A stretch of DNA of 32,931 bases from CAYHGV01 sp964356135 (GTDB taxonomy: Bacteria > Hydrothermota > Tepidihabitantia > CAYHGV01). Under the pieces are notes generated by a model. The model saw only the letters and a program-made list of their open reading frames with translations, did no database searches and was not told where the DNA came from. Made by a program: the position numbers and the translations under genes. How positions within the stretch are numbered: position 1 is the stretch's first letter; each line of letters begins with the position of its first letter. Below are positions 16,796 to 25,739 of this stretch, one piece after another. Location: the NCBI GenBank assembly GCA_964356135.1, contig CAYHGV010000025.1, forward strand, positions 1-32,931, read 5' to 3'.

Positions 16796-16842
16796 TTTTA
16801 CCTTCCGAATAATTGTCGGCGGTTCTTCAAAATGGCTCGGTC

Positions 16843-16870
16843 TTGACAGCGGCACGTATCCGGATAAAGT
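16843..16870 (+). promoter_or_regulatory. Promoter of the DUF3160 gene, probably leaderless
   Basis: TTGACA (16843-16848), a 16-bp spacer and TAAAGT (16865-16870), followed after 6 nt by the GTG start at 16877. There is no room for an SD, so the mRNA should start at the start codon. Confidence 0.65.
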
Positions 16871-16876
16871 AAAAAA

Positions 16877-18874
16877 GTGAATTTGAAATCGTTTATTATC
16901 GGGGGGTGTTTCATGGTGAGTGTCTGCGCCGAAGAATTCACCATCGCCAATCCGGCACTCTTGAAACAATTCTCCACCGAACAACGAACCCTTTTAGAAA
17001 AAAATTACTTTTTCGCCGCACCATCGAATTTTGACCAGATCTATGAACTGTATAAAACCGCCAAGAGCAACGATATTCCAATTCTCGTTACCCCGGATTG
17101 CATCCTCCACACCTTTCATGTTCTGGTCGATTATGCCGTGCGCACTGCCGAACAGGAATATTTTTATCCGGACCTCCGGGCTTTGACCCAGGGACTGCTG
17201 AAGTACGAATTACTGGCATTCAAAAAACCGGTCGCTAAAAATGTTAAAGCCGCACTCAAAAATAATATCGCCTTTTTAGCGGTCGGGGCAAGCCTCTTAG
17301 ACCCGGCGTCCAAACCGCCGCCACTGGTTAAGGAGCTGGTCGTGCAGGAATTGGCAAAGATTGAAGCCCATGCCGGTTTCGACCGCTCACCGATTTTTAA
17401 CTATCAGGAGGATTACAGCCAGTATATACCGCGCGGTCACTACACCCGCTCCGAGAGTTCCAAATGCTATTTTAAAACTATGATGTGGTTTGGTCGGATG
17501 GGATTCTATGTGCGGCCGGGCAGCGGGCCCGAGGACATTGAATTAGGCCGGGTGTTGACCCGGCAGGCAATTCTTCTCTCGGCTGCGCTGCAAACCGCAG
17601 TTATTGGCGGCGAAAAAGCTCAGGTTTTATGGGAGCGCATTTATCAACCGACCGTTTTCTTTGTCGGCAAAACCGATGACCTGAATATCTATGACTATCT
17701 GCCGCTCGTCGATTCGGTCTTCGGTCGGGAAGATATCTATCAAACACTCGACGGGGAAACAAAGCTCGACCGCTTTATTCAAAAAGCATTAGCATTGAGA
17801 CCACCCCGGATTGTCTCCACCCTTGTCCCCGATACCCTCAAGCCGGCCGAAGTTACCAAAGGACTACGGCTTATGGGCCAGCGGTTTATTCCGGACAGTT
17901 ATATCTTTCAAGAATTAGTTTATAATAAAGTAGGAACCCAGAGCAACCCGCGGCTCTTCCCCAAAGGACTGGATGTGATGGCGGTTTTGGGTTCGAATCG
18001 GGCGTTTGAGATTCTCGACCGGGTCTACAACGAAACCCAGTTTGTCAACTACCGGGAACAGATGGCAAAGCTCAGGGATGGATTTTCAAATCTGACCGAA
18101 AAGGATTGGCAGGAAAACCTCTACTGGGGCTGGTTGTATACCTTAAAACTTTTGTTAAAACCGCCCGCCGGCGCTGCGCTCCCCCGGTTTATGCTTGCAC
18201 CGGCCTGGCCCGACAAATGCCTGGTGAGCGGTCTGGGATCCTGGGCTGAGCTGCGCCACGATACCATCCTCTATGCCAAACAGAGCTACACGATGGTCGC
18301 AACCAGCCTTCCGCCCAAACCCAAATCAGTAGCCGGTTATATCGAGCCTTATCCGGAAGTTTACACAATGGTCGCACGGTTAGCAGACCGGATGGTTGAA
18401 ATTCTGAGCGAATATAAAATCCTCAACCCGGAAGTAAAGGCAAAACTCGAAGAACTTGGAACCCTCGGCACTACTCTTGCCGCAGTCTCGGCGCAGGAGC
18501 TCGCGGGCAAACCGCTGTCGGGCGATGAGCTCGGTTTGATCAGGAACATCGGCACGACCCTGGAAAATCTGGTTACGTTTTCACCGGCATTCGGCGAGGC
18601 ATTTCAATCCGAAACCGATGAAAAGCTCGCAGTCATTGTCGATGTCCACACCGACCCTAACACCCGACAGGTTGTCGAGGTCGGCGTCGGCAACCCGTTT
18701 GTGATCTATGCGCTTATTCCCTTTGAAGGCGAACTCTACCTTGCTCACGGTGGGATTTTTTCTTATTATGAGTTTACCCGTGATATGTATGAACGGCTCA
18801 CCGACGAAGAATGGCAGGCGCTGGAGCCGAAACCGGAGCTGCCGGTCTGGACACAGAACTTTATGGTTAAATAG
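16877..18874 (+). CDS. Secreted DUF3160 family protein
   Basis: A 665-residue exported protein of unknown function. The signal peptide ends around VCA-EE (residues 17-20). Family hallmarks: 'PILVTPDCILHTFHVLVDY', the LGSWAELRHDTILYAKQSY motif (about 453-473), 'VDVHTDPNTRQVVEVGVG' and 'YLAHGGIFSYYEFTRDMYERL' near the end. DUF3160 proteins are found mostly in anaerobic and candidate-phylum bacteria; no enzyme activity is established that I know of. Start is the GTG at 16877, fixed by a promoter 6 nt upstream. It is followed by AT-rich GTTAAATGGT repeats rather than a coupled gene. Confidence 0.88.
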   Translation: MNLKSFIIGGCFMVSVCAEEFTIANPALLKQFSTEQRTLLEKNYFFAAPSNFDQIYELYKTAKSNDIPILVTPDCILHTFHVLVDYAVRTAEQEYFYPDLRALTQGLLKYELLAFKKPVAKNVKAALKNNIAFLAVGASLLDPASKPPPLVKELVVQELAKIEAHAGFDRSPIFNYQEDYSQYIPRGHYTRSESSKCYFKTMMWFGRMGFYVRPGSGPEDIELGRVLTRQAILLSAALQTAVIGGEKAQVLWERIYQPTVFFVGKTDDLNIYDYLPLVDSVFGREDIYQTLDGETKLDRFIQKALALRPPRIVSTLVPDTLKPAEVTKGLRLMGQRFIPDSYIFQELVYNKVGTQSNPRLFPKGLDVMAVLGSNRAFEILDRVYNETQFVNYREQMAKLRDGFSNLTEKDWQENLYWGWLYTLKLLLKPPAGAALPRFMLAPAWPDKCLVSGLGSWAELRHDTILYAKQSYTMVATSLPPKPKSVAGYIEPYPEVYTMVARLADRMVEILSEYKILNPEVKAKLEELGTLGTTLAAVSAQELAGKPLSGDELGLIRNIGTTLENLVTFSPAFGEAFQSETDEKLAVIVDVHTDPNTRQVVEVGVGNPFVIYALIPFEGELYLAHGGIFSYYEFTRDMYERLTDEEWQALEPKPELPVWTQNFMVK

Positions 18875-18980
18875 TTAAATGGTGATTGGTTGAATAGTTA
18901 AAAGGTTAAATGGTAATTAGGTAACTGGTTAAAAAGTTCGGCTCGAAACGAGCCGCAATGGTCAAATAGTAAATTACAAA
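18875..18980. repeat. GTTAAATGGT-type repeats and a perfect hairpin before fabD
   Basis: Repeated GTTAAATGGT / GTTGAATAGT / GTTAAAAGGT units occupy 18875-18935, interrupted by CGGCTCG-AAA-CGAGCCG (18939-18955). The hairpin resembles those at 5944-5960 and 30581-30597. After it the sequence resumes as AATGGTCAAATAG, suggesting insertion into the simple repeat. Confidence 0.65.
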
Positions 18981-18995
18981 AAGGAGAAAAGGCAC

Positions 18996-19928
18996 ATGGC
19001 GAAATACGCTTTTCTGTTTCCCGGCCAGGGCTCGCAGTACGTGGGGATGGGCAAGGATTTATACGAAACCTTCGCCGAGGCACGAACGGTCTACGACCGG
19101 GCAGAAGAAATTGTCGGCCTGCCAATAAAAAAAGTATCGTTTGAAGGACCGGAAGAAAAGCTGAAAAAAACTTCGATGACCCAGCCCGCACTTCTCACCC
19201 ACTCCCTCGCCTGTTTTGAGGTTTTAAAGAACAATCAGATTGGACCCGCCCTGACCGCCGGTCACAGTGTCGGGGAATATCCGGCGCTCTATGCCGCCGG
19301 TGCGCTCGAATTTGAAGACGTCGTCCGGTTAATAAAAAAACGGGGCGAACTGACCGAGGGTGCAACGACCGGAGCGATGGCAGCAATCATCGGCAGCGAC
19401 GAAGAGACGGTGAAAGAAATCTGCCGCACCGTCGGCGGAGTGGTGGTGCCGGCAAATTTTAATGCGCCCGACCAGACGGTCATTTCGGGCGAAACCGAAG
19501 CAATCAAAAAGGCGGCAGAATTGGCGAAGGCAAAAGGAGCGGCGCGGGTCATTATCCTCGCGGTCAGCGGTGCATTCCATTCACCCCTGATCGAAGATGC
19601 CGCTCTGGAGTTTAAAAAATATTTAGACCAGGTTACAATCCATCAAGCGCGGGTCGGAGTGGTTATGAATTACACCGGTGAGCCCACCACTGATGCCGCG
19701 GCAATCCGGGAAGCCCTGGTCCAGCAATTGCGCAGCTCGGTCCAATGGACGAAAACCATCCGGATGATAAAAAGTTTAGGCTATTCGAACGGTTTGGAAG
19801 TGGGGCCGGGCCGGGTGCTCTGCGGATTGGCAAAACGAATCGAACGGGATTTTCAAGCAACGCCGGTCGGGAAAGCGGAAGAACTGTTAGCTTTTATCAA
19901 AAGCTATGGTGCGCCGGGAACACGTTAA
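18996..19928 (+). CDS. fabD: Malonyl-CoA:ACP transacylase
   Basis: Transfers malonyl from CoA to acyl carrier protein to feed fatty acid elongation; cytoplasmic. Length 310 residues, as usual. Visible: LFPGQGSQYVGMG, nucleophile motif GHSVGE with Ser91, GAMAAIIG, NAPDQTVISGE, and the catalytic-His motif SGAFHSPL. The SD AAGGAG lies 10 bases before ATG. It is not next to the other fab gene here (fabG about 10 kb downstream), so fatty acid genes are dispersed in this genome. Confidence 0.96.
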   Translation: MAKYAFLFPGQGSQYVGMGKDLYETFAEARTVYDRAEEIVGLPIKKVSFEGPEEKLKKTSMTQPALLTHSLACFEVLKNNQIGPALTAGHSVGEYPALYAAGALEFEDVVRLIKKRGELTEGATTGAMAAIIGSDEETVKEICRTVGGVVVPANFNAPDQTVISGETEAIKKAAELAKAKGAARVIILAVSGAFHSPLIEDAALEFKKYLDQVTIHQARVGVVMNYTGEPTTDAAAIREALVQQLRSSVQWTKTIRMIKSLGYSNGLEVGPGRVLCGLAKRIERDFQATPVGKAEELLAFIKSYGAPGTR

Positions 19929-20042
19929 AAACCAGAAGGATTTTGAAGAAAATAATAGTACTTATTTTCGGATCGACCGACTGATGTTTGCCATCCGGGA
20001 TGTAACCACTGTTGGTTTCAAACGCAGAAAGGTCGTGCTTCG

Positions 20043-20831
20043 ATGAACGGCGTGCGGTTCGGGGTGATGCTGGTCGTGGCACTCGGCCTGTCGTGCACTC
20101 GAGCCGGGAAAGGCGGTTCGATCACCGTCGCCGGCTCGACCTCGGTCCAGCCCTTTGCCGAAATGGTAGCCGAACTGTACATGAAAAAGAACCCGAAGAT
20201 CAGAATCAACGTTCAAGGCGGCGGGTCGAGTGCCGGCATCCAGGCGGTAAAAAGCGGCGCCTGTGCGATCGGCACCTCATCCCGAAATTTGAAACCGGAC
20301 GAACTCAGCCTCGTCAGCACGCTGATCGCCAAAGATGGAATTGTCATCGTCGTCAATGGTCGTAACCCGGTTACGGGTTTGACCATTGAACAGATTCAGG
20401 GAATATTTACCGGCCGGATAAAAAATTGGTCCGAGGTCGGCGGGATACAAAAACCGATTACGCCGATCACCCGCGAAGAAGGTTCGGGCACCCGGTCGAG
20501 TTTTCAAGAACTGGTCATGGGGACCGAGTTCTTTTCCGACGATGCCCTGGTCCAGGATTCGAACGGTGCAATCCGGGAGATTGTCGCCTCCGACCCTGCC
20601 GCGATCGGCTATATCTCCTTCGGTCTGGTCGATAACCGGGTGAAGCCTTTGAGAATCGCCGGCGTCACACCTTCGCTCGAAACGATGGAAACCGGCCAGT
20701 ATAATTTAGTCCGGCCATTTCTCTTTGTAACCAGGACCGCACCGGCAGGACCGGTCAAAGACTTCATCGACTTCGTCCTGAATCCGGAAGGGCAAGCGTC
20801 ATTAAAAAATGAGGGGTTGATTCCTCGGTAA
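20043..20831 (+). CDS. pstS: Phosphate ABC transporter substrate-binding lipoprotein
   Basis: Captures phosphate outside the inner membrane and delivers it to PstCA. 262 residues. The signal peptide ends in a lipobox (GLSC, Cys18), so it is membrane-anchored. Ligand-binding loops typical of PstS are visible: AGSTSVQPF, GTSSRNLK, and REEGSGTRSSFQ. First gene of the pst operon; its TAA shares one base with the pstC ATG (TAATG). The SD is weak (AGG, 10 nt upstream). The 114-base gap after fabD shows no clear promoter or Pho box. Confidence 0.95.
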   Translation: MNGVRFGVMLVVALGLSCTRAGKGGSITVAGSTSVQPFAEMVAELYMKKNPKIRINVQGGGSSAGIQAVKSGACAIGTSSRNLKPDELSLVSTLIAKDGIVIVVNGRNPVTGLTIEQIQGIFTGRIKNWSEVGGIQKPITPITREEGSGTRSSFQELVMGTEFFSDDALVQDSNGAIREIVASDPAAIGYISFGLVDNRVKPLRIAGVTPSLETMETGQYNLVRPFLFVTRTAPAGPVKDFIDFVLNPEGQASLKNEGLIPR

Positions 20832-21664
20832 TGAAAGAAAAAATAATCGAAAAGATTCTACTCGCAATCGCCTTCTCCGCGATTTCGGTTTTAGCCCTGA
20901 TTACCTTTTTTATTTTCCGGGAAGGAGTGCCGCTGTTGTGGAAAGTCGGCCTGGCTAATTTCTTCGGCTTGAAATGGGCACCGACCCGGGGATTATTCGG
21001 CATTCTACCGATGATTATCGGCTCGCTCTGGGTCACGGTTGGTGCTCTCATCATCGGGGTACCCCTGGGTTTAGCCTGTGCGGTGCTCTTAGCCGAGTTT
21101 GCCCCGAAACGGGCGGTCGTGATATTAAAACCGACGATCGAATTGCTTGCCGGTATTCCGTCGGTCGTCTATGGTTTCATTGGAGTTATGGTGTTATTGC
21201 CGCTGATTAGAAACTATCTGGGCGGACCCGGGTTTTCAGTCTTAGCCTGCGCGATAATCCTCGCGGTCATGATTCTGCCGACGATTATTTCGATTTCGTT
21301 AGATTCCATCCAGGCGGTACCCAATTCTTTCCGGGAAGGTTCTTTCGCCCTCGGTGCTACCCGCTGGCAGACGACCACGATGGTCACTATTCCCGCTGCC
21401 CGTTCCGGCATCGTCACCGGCATCATCCTCGGGATGGGACGGGCGATCGGCGAGACGATGGCGGTGATTATGGTTGCGGGCAACGCACTGCGCATCGCCA
21501 AAACGCCTTTAGACCCGGTGAGAACCCTGACGAGCAACATCGCCTTGGAGCTCGGCTATGCAGCCGGTGACCATCGCCAGGCACTATTTGCCACCGGAGT
21601 GGTTCTCTTTATTATCATTATGATACTGAATTCGATCACGGTTTCACTCACCCGGCGCCGGTAA
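20831..21664 (+). CDS. pstC: Phosphate ABC transporter permease PstC
   Basis: Inner-membrane half of the phosphate channel. 277 residues with about six TM helices; the first spans about 10-30. The ATPase-coupling (EAA) loop is visible as 'REGSFALGATRWQTTTMVTI', followed by 'IGETMAVIMVAGN', both typical of PstC. One-base overlap with pstS and one-base gap to pstA indicate a single transcription unit. Confidence 0.94.
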   Translation: MKEKIIEKILLAIAFSAISVLALITFFIFREGVPLLWKVGLANFFGLKWAPTRGLFGILPMIIGSLWVTVGALIIGVPLGLACAVLLAEFAPKRAVVILKPTIELLAGIPSVVYGFIGVMVLLPLIRNYLGGPGFSVLACAIILAVMILPTIISISLDSIQAVPNSFREGSFALGATRWQTTTMVTIPAARSGIVTGIILGMGRAIGETMAVIMVAGNALRIAKTPLDPVRTLTSNIALELGYAAGDHRQALFATGVVLFIIIMILNSITVSLTRRR

Positions 21665-21665
21665 C

Positions 21666-22496
21666 ATGAAAGCAGTTCAAACCCAGCGGGTGGCGGTAGG
21701 TTTTCTCTGGAGCCTGACTTTTTTAACTTTGGCGATACTCTTTTTTATTATTGCCTTCATTCTCCGGCAGGGGCTGCCGGTCATCAACAAAGATTTTCTT
21801 TTTGGTGCACCTCTCGAGATGGGACGTGCCGGTGGTATCTTTCCAATCATTATCGGCACAATCTACCTCACGCTGGTTGCGATTGTTATTGCAACTCCGT
21901 TAGGGGTGGGAACGGCGATCTATCTGCAGGAGTACGCCCGGGAAAATTGGGCGACCCGGATTATCCGGTTTGGTGCCGACTGCTTAGCTGGTATTCCTTC
22001 AATTATTTTTGGGCTGTTCGGGTTTGTGCTGCTCGTCATCTTCCTCCGTCTCGGCTGGTCGATTCTTTCCGGCGGACTCACCTTAGCCTTCATGGTTTTA
22101 CCGACGATTATTCGGACGAGCGAAGAAGCGATTCGGGCGGTCCCTCGCTCCTACCGCGAGGTGAGTTTGGCATTAGGCGGCACAAAGTGGCAGACAATCA
22201 CCCGGGCGGTCCTCCCCTCCGCGTTACCCGGGATTTTCACCGGCATTATTCTTTCGATCGGCCGTTCGATCGGTGAAACGGCTGCCGTTATTTTTACCGC
22301 CGGTTCGTCGCTGCGCCTCCCGAAATCGCTCTTCGACCCGGTTCGGACGATGTCGGTTCACTTCTATATTCTGGCGCGCGAGGGTATTTCGATGAAGAAC
22401 GCCTACGGCACCGCCGCCATTCTGATTATCTCGATCCTGATCATCAATGCCGTCGCCTACTGGTTGATGCGGCGGTTCATTGCCAAAGTATCCTGA
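21666..22496 (+). CDS. pstA: Phosphate ABC transporter permease PstA
   Basis: Second membrane half of the phosphate channel. 276 residues, six predicted TM helices. Coupling loop REVSLALGGTKWQTITRAVL, then SIGRSIGETAAVIFTAG and DPVRTMSVHFYILA, as in PstA. The two permeases are different proteins, so each could bind a different PstB; this matters because the two PstB copies downstream are not equivalent. A 52-base gap separates it from pstB1. Confidence 0.94.
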   Translation: MKAVQTQRVAVGFLWSLTFLTLAILFFIIAFILRQGLPVINKDFLFGAPLEMGRAGGIFPIIIGTIYLTLVAIVIATPLGVGTAIYLQEYARENWATRIIRFGADCLAGIPSIIFGLFGFVLLVIFLRLGWSILSGGLTLAFMVLPTIIRTSEEAIRAVPRSYREVSLALGGTKWQTITRAVLPSALPGIFTGIILSIGRSIGETAAVIFTAGSSLRLPKSLFDPVRTMSVHFYILAREGISMKNAYGTAAILIISILIINAVAYWLMRRFIAKVS

Positions 22497-22548
22497 TGAA
22501 GGTATTGAAAAAATGTATCACGAAATTCCGAAATCTTGAAATCACCGA

Positions 22549-23307
22549 ATGGATATAACCAGACCCAAGATTGAAACCCGGAACTTAAGTTTTTTTTACG
22601 CCGCTGTTCCGATTCTCAAATCGATTACTCTCGCTATCGCCCAGAACGAAATCTTATCGATCATCGGACCGGCGAACTCGGGCAAAACCACGTTCCTCAA
22701 AATTCTTAACCGGCTGATCGAATTGGACCATCACTCCCGGCTCACCGGCCAGGTGTTGTTAGACGGCACCGATATCGCTCAGCTCGACGTCACCAACCTC
22801 CGGAAACGGGTGGGAATGATTTTTGCCCTGCCGGTGCCGCTACCCTCTTCGGTCTTCAGCAATATTGCCTATGGGCCCAGGCTCGCCGGCAACCGAAGAA
22901 AAAAACAGCTCGAGGCAGTCGTCGAACGGAGTCTCCGATTGGCAATCCTCTGGGATGAAGTGAAAGACCGGCTGGATGAACCCGCGACCAAACTCTCCGG
23001 TGGTCAGCAGCAGCGGCTCTGCATCGCCCGGACCTTAGCCACCGAACCGGAGGTAATAATGATGGACGAACCCTGTTCCGGGCTCGACCCGCTCTCCACC
23101 GCCAAGATTGAGGATGCACTGCTCAAATTAAAAAAAGATTACACCATCATCCTGGTAACCAACAACACCAAGCAGGCGGCTCGGGTCGCGGACAAGATTG
23201 GGTTCTTTCTCTCCGGCGAGCTGGTGGAATACGGAACGCCCGAGCAGATCTTCACCGCCCCCAAAGACCGTCGAACTGACGACTATATTGCCGGACGGTT
23301 CGGATGA
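22549..23307 (+). CDS. pstB: Phosphate ABC transporter ATPase PstB1, with degenerate Q-loop and H-loop
   Basis: ABC ATPase of the phosphate importer, 252 residues. Intact: Walker A GPANSGKTT (40-48), signature LSGGQQQR (149-156), Walker B with D173-E174, D-loop SGLD. Altered: the Q-loop reads MIFALPVPLP instead of the usual MVFQKPNPFP, so Ala93 replaces the Gln; the switch reads VTNNTKQAARV instead of VTHNMQQAARV, so Asn205 replaces the His. I checked both codons directly (GCC 22825-22827, AAC 23161-23163). Its own ATP site is therefore probably weak or non-hydrolytic, although its LSGGQ can serve the partner site. It overlaps pstB2 by ATGA, which ensures paired synthesis. Confidence 0.92.
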   Translation: MDITRPKIETRNLSFFYAAVPILKSITLAIAQNEILSIIGPANSGKTTFLKILNRLIELDHHSRLTGQVLLDGTDIAQLDVTNLRKRVGMIFALPVPLPSSVFSNIAYGPRLAGNRRKKQLEAVVERSLRLAILWDEVKDRLDEPATKLSGGQQQRLCIARTLATEPEVIMMDEPCSGLDPLSTAKIEDALLKLKKDYTIILVTNNTKQAARVADKIGFFLSGELVEYGTPEQIFTAPKDRRTDDYIAGRFG

Positions 23308-24053
23308 AGATTAGAACCGAAGGACTCAATCTCTACTACGGCGATTTTCAGGCGTTGCGCGACATCAACCTAACCATTAAAGCGAACACCATTACCGCCA
23401 TCATCGGGCCCTCGGGGTGCGGCAAATCGACGCTGTTGCGAAGCTTCAATCGCATGAACGAACTGATCGATGGCGTCAAGATCCAGGGCAAGGTCTATGT
23501 TGACGACAAGAATATTTACGCTGCCGGTACTGCCATAACCGAGCTGCGCAAAAAAGTGGGAATGGTCTTCCAGCGACCGAACGCTTTCCCGTTGTCGGTC
23601 TATGATAACATTACCTACGGTCCCCGCGTCCACCAATTGAAGAACCGACCGGAACTGGAGAACGTCGTCCACCGGGCGCTGGATGCGGTCCATCTCCGGA
23701 ATGAACTCAAGGGTCGGCTCGGACGATCTGCGCTTGAACTCACCTTAGAACAGCAGCAACGGCTCTGCATCGCCCGGCTGTTAGCGGTCGAACCGGAAAT
23801 ACTCTTAATGGATGAACCCTGTTCCGCCCTTGACCCGGTCGCGACCCTGCGAATCGAAGAGCTGATGTATGAACTGAAAAAACACTACACGATCGTTATC
23901 GTCACCCACAATATGCAGCAGGCGGCGCGGGTGTCGGACGAGACCGGATTCATGCTGTTGGGCGACCTGGTTGAATTCGGTGCGACCGAACAGATCTTTA
24001 CCCGACCCAAAGACCCGCGCACCGAAAGCTACATCGCAGGTCGCTTTGGATAA
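23304..24053 (+). CDS. pstB: Phosphate ABC transporter ATPase PstB2, with degenerate signature motif
   Basis: Second PstB, 249 residues, clearly homologous to PstB1 and closer to canonical PstB in most motifs: Walker A GPSGCGKST (35-43), Q-loop MVFQRPNAFP with Gln90, Walker B D170-E171, and H-switch VTHNMQQAARV with His202. The ABC signature, however, reads LTLEQQQR (146-153) instead of LSGGQQQR. In an ABC dimer each ATP lies between one subunit's Walker motifs and the other's signature. PstB2's Walker motifs paired with PstB1's LSGGQ would form a complete site, whereas a PstB2 homodimer would lack a normal signature on both sides. An obligate heterodimer is therefore inferred. Confidence 0.92.
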   Translation: MKIRTEGLNLYYGDFQALRDINLTIKANTITAIIGPSGCGKSTLLRSFNRMNELIDGVKIQGKVYVDDKNIYAAGTAITELRKKVGMVFQRPNAFPLSVYDNITYGPRVHQLKNRPELENVVHRALDAVHLRNELKGRLGRSALELTLEQQQRLCIARLLAVEPEILLMDEPCSALDPVATLRIEELMYELKKHYTIVIVTHNMQQAARVSDETGFMLLGDLVEFGATEQIFTRPKDPRTESYIAGRFG

Positions 24054-24152
24054 GGAACATTGATTACGACTGAGCGATACTGATGGCAACTGAAAAACAG
24101 GCCAGCATTACACTGTTTAAATCAATGCTCTACCATTCAACGAGGAGGGAAG

Positions 24153-24824
24153 ATGCAACGACATTTTGACGAGGAATTAACTGAACTGAAATGCCGGCTT
24201 TTGATGATGGCCGGGATGGTGGAAGAAACAATTGCCAAATCGATTGAGGCGTTGAAGAAACGGAGCAAAAAAATGGCGGAGGGTGTATACGCCCTGGATA
24301 AAAAGATCGACCATCTCGAAATTGCAATTGAAGAACGCTGCATCGATCTAATTGCTCTCCGCCAGCCGGTCGGCTCGGACTTGCGGTTTTTGATCGGCAC
24401 GATTAAAATCAACAACGACCTCGAACGGATGGGCGACCACGCGGTCAACATTGCCGACAGCGTCATGGTTTTAGCCGACAAGCCCCATCTCAAACCGCTG
24501 ATTGATATTCCCCGGATGGCGCGTCTCGCAATCGGCATGCTCAAGGATAGTTTGAATAGTTTTGTCGAAGGAAACGTGCAGACCGCGCGGGACGTCTGCC
24601 GACGCGACGACGAAGTCGACCGGCTGGCGGAGCAGGTGTTTCGGGAGCTGTTGACCTTTATGATTGAAAATACCCACACCATTACCCGGGCAACCCAGTT
24701 AATCCTGGTCAGCCGAAACTTAGAGCGGATTGCCGACCTCTCAACCAATATTTGTGAGGACGTCATCTATATTCACGAAGCCAAGGTGATTAAACACCAC
24801 GCCGATGAGCGGACGAAGGAATGA
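24153..24824 (+). CDS. phoU: Phosphate transport regulator PhoU
   Basis: Cytoplasmic helical-bundle protein that links Pst activity to phosphate signalling. 223 residues in two homologous three-helix repeats, each with the metal-binding E(R)xxxD pattern: 'NDLERMGDHAVNIAD' and 'RNLERIADLSTNICED'. A strong SD GAGGAGGGA lies just before the ATG. It closes the pst operon after a 99-base gap containing AGCATT/AATGCT complementary arms. No phoR or phoB gene lies in the window, so any PhoU partner is elsewhere. Confidence 0.95.
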   Translation: MQRHFDEELTELKCRLLMMAGMVEETIAKSIEALKKRSKKMAEGVYALDKKIDHLEIAIEERCIDLIALRQPVGSDLRFLIGTIKINNDLERMGDHAVNIADSVMVLADKPHLKPLIDIPRMARLAIGMLKDSLNSFVEGNVQTARDVCRRDDEVDRLAEQVFRELLTFMIENTHTITRATQLILVSRNLERIADLSTNICEDVIYIHEAKVIKHHADERTKE

Positions 24825-24948
24825 ACATTGAAACCAACCGTTCGACCATCATTGAAATTGCTCCTGGTTAAAAACTACACGGTTTCTTGAAATAAAACAC
24901 GCCGCGCAACGTTTTTAGGAATTTCTGATTTTTTAAAAACAACTCCTC

Positions 24949-24976
24949 TTGACAAAGCAGCAATTTAGGATAGGGT
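24949..24976 (+). promoter_or_regulatory. Promoter of the parAB operon, probably leaderless
   Basis: TTGACA (24949-24954), a 16-bp spacer and TAGGGT (24971-24976), followed after 7 nt by the parA ATG at 24984. No SD precedes the ATG. The -10 deviates from TATAAT, but the spacing and position match three other promoters in the window. Confidence 0.62.
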
Positions 24977-24983
24977 TAGCTAC

Positions 24984-25739
24984 ATGGCAAAAAAAATTGC
25001 AATTGCAAATCAAAAGGGCGGCGTTGGCAAAACTACTACCGCGATTAACCTTGCTGCCGGACTCGCTCTGATCGATCGATCAACCCTCTTAATCGATACC
25101 GACCCTCAGGCCCACGCGACCCTGGGCATGGGTATTACCCAGGTCGAAGCTTCGCTCTATGAAACGCTCTTAGGAACCAAGCCGATTAAAGAAACCATCG
25201 TCCACACCGCGGTGCCGAAACTCGATATCGTACCCGCCCATGTCTCGTTAGTCGGCTGCGAAGTAGAACTGACCAACACTACCGACCGTGAGTCGCGGCT
25301 GAAAAATGCGTTACGGGAAGTAGACGATGATTACGAATTTATACTTATCGATTGTCCGCCCTCATTGGGTGTTTTAACGATCAATGCCCTGGCCGCCGCC
25401 GATGGCGTTTTAATTCCGGTGCAGTGCGAGTACTATTCCTTAGAAGGACTTTCCCGGCTGGTTGAAACTCTCAACCTGGTCAAAGATCGTCTCAATCCCC
25501 ACTTAAACATTGAAGGCGTTTTACTGACGATGTTCGATTCCCGGCTCAATCTTGCCCAGCAGGTAGCCCAGGAGGTCAAAAAATTTTTCAAAACCCGAGT
25601 CTTTGAAGTAACCATCCCGCGCAACGTCCGATTGGCCGAAGCCCCCAGTTTCGGAAAACCGATCTTTCATTACGATATTCATTCCTCCGGCGCCCAAGCC
25701 TATCTCTCGCTGGTCCGGGAATTTTTAAATCATGGTTAA
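24984..25739 (+). CDS. parA: Chromosome-partitioning ATPase ParA/Soj
   Basis: Deviant-Walker ATPase that binds DNA when ATP-bound and moves or positions ParB-parS complexes. 251 residues, typical chromosomal Soj size (no plasmid-type HTH extension). Visible: KGGVGKTTTAINLAAGLA at the N-terminus, IDTDPQAHATLGMG, LIDCPPSLGVLTINAL. It overlaps parB by 8 nt. The start has no SD; a leaderless promoter is placed 7 nt upstream. Confidence 0.96.
   Translation: MAKKIAIANQKGGVGKTTTAINLAAGLALIDRSTLLIDTDPQAHATLGMGITQVEASLYETLLGTKPIKETIVHTAVPKLDIVPAHVSLVGCEVELTNTTDRESRLKNALREVDDDYEFILIDCPPSLGVLTINALAAADGVLIPVQCEYYSLEGLSRLVETLNLVKDRLNPHLNIEGVLLTMFDSRLNLAQQVAQEVKKFFKTRVFEVTIPRNVRLAEAPSFGKPIFHYDIHSSGAQAYLSLVREFLNHG

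Noticed and set aside
16905..16920. TGTTTCATGGTGAGTG as a possible parS site
   Set aside because: Only the left half matches the parS palindrome, and it lies inside the DUF3160 signal-peptide codons.
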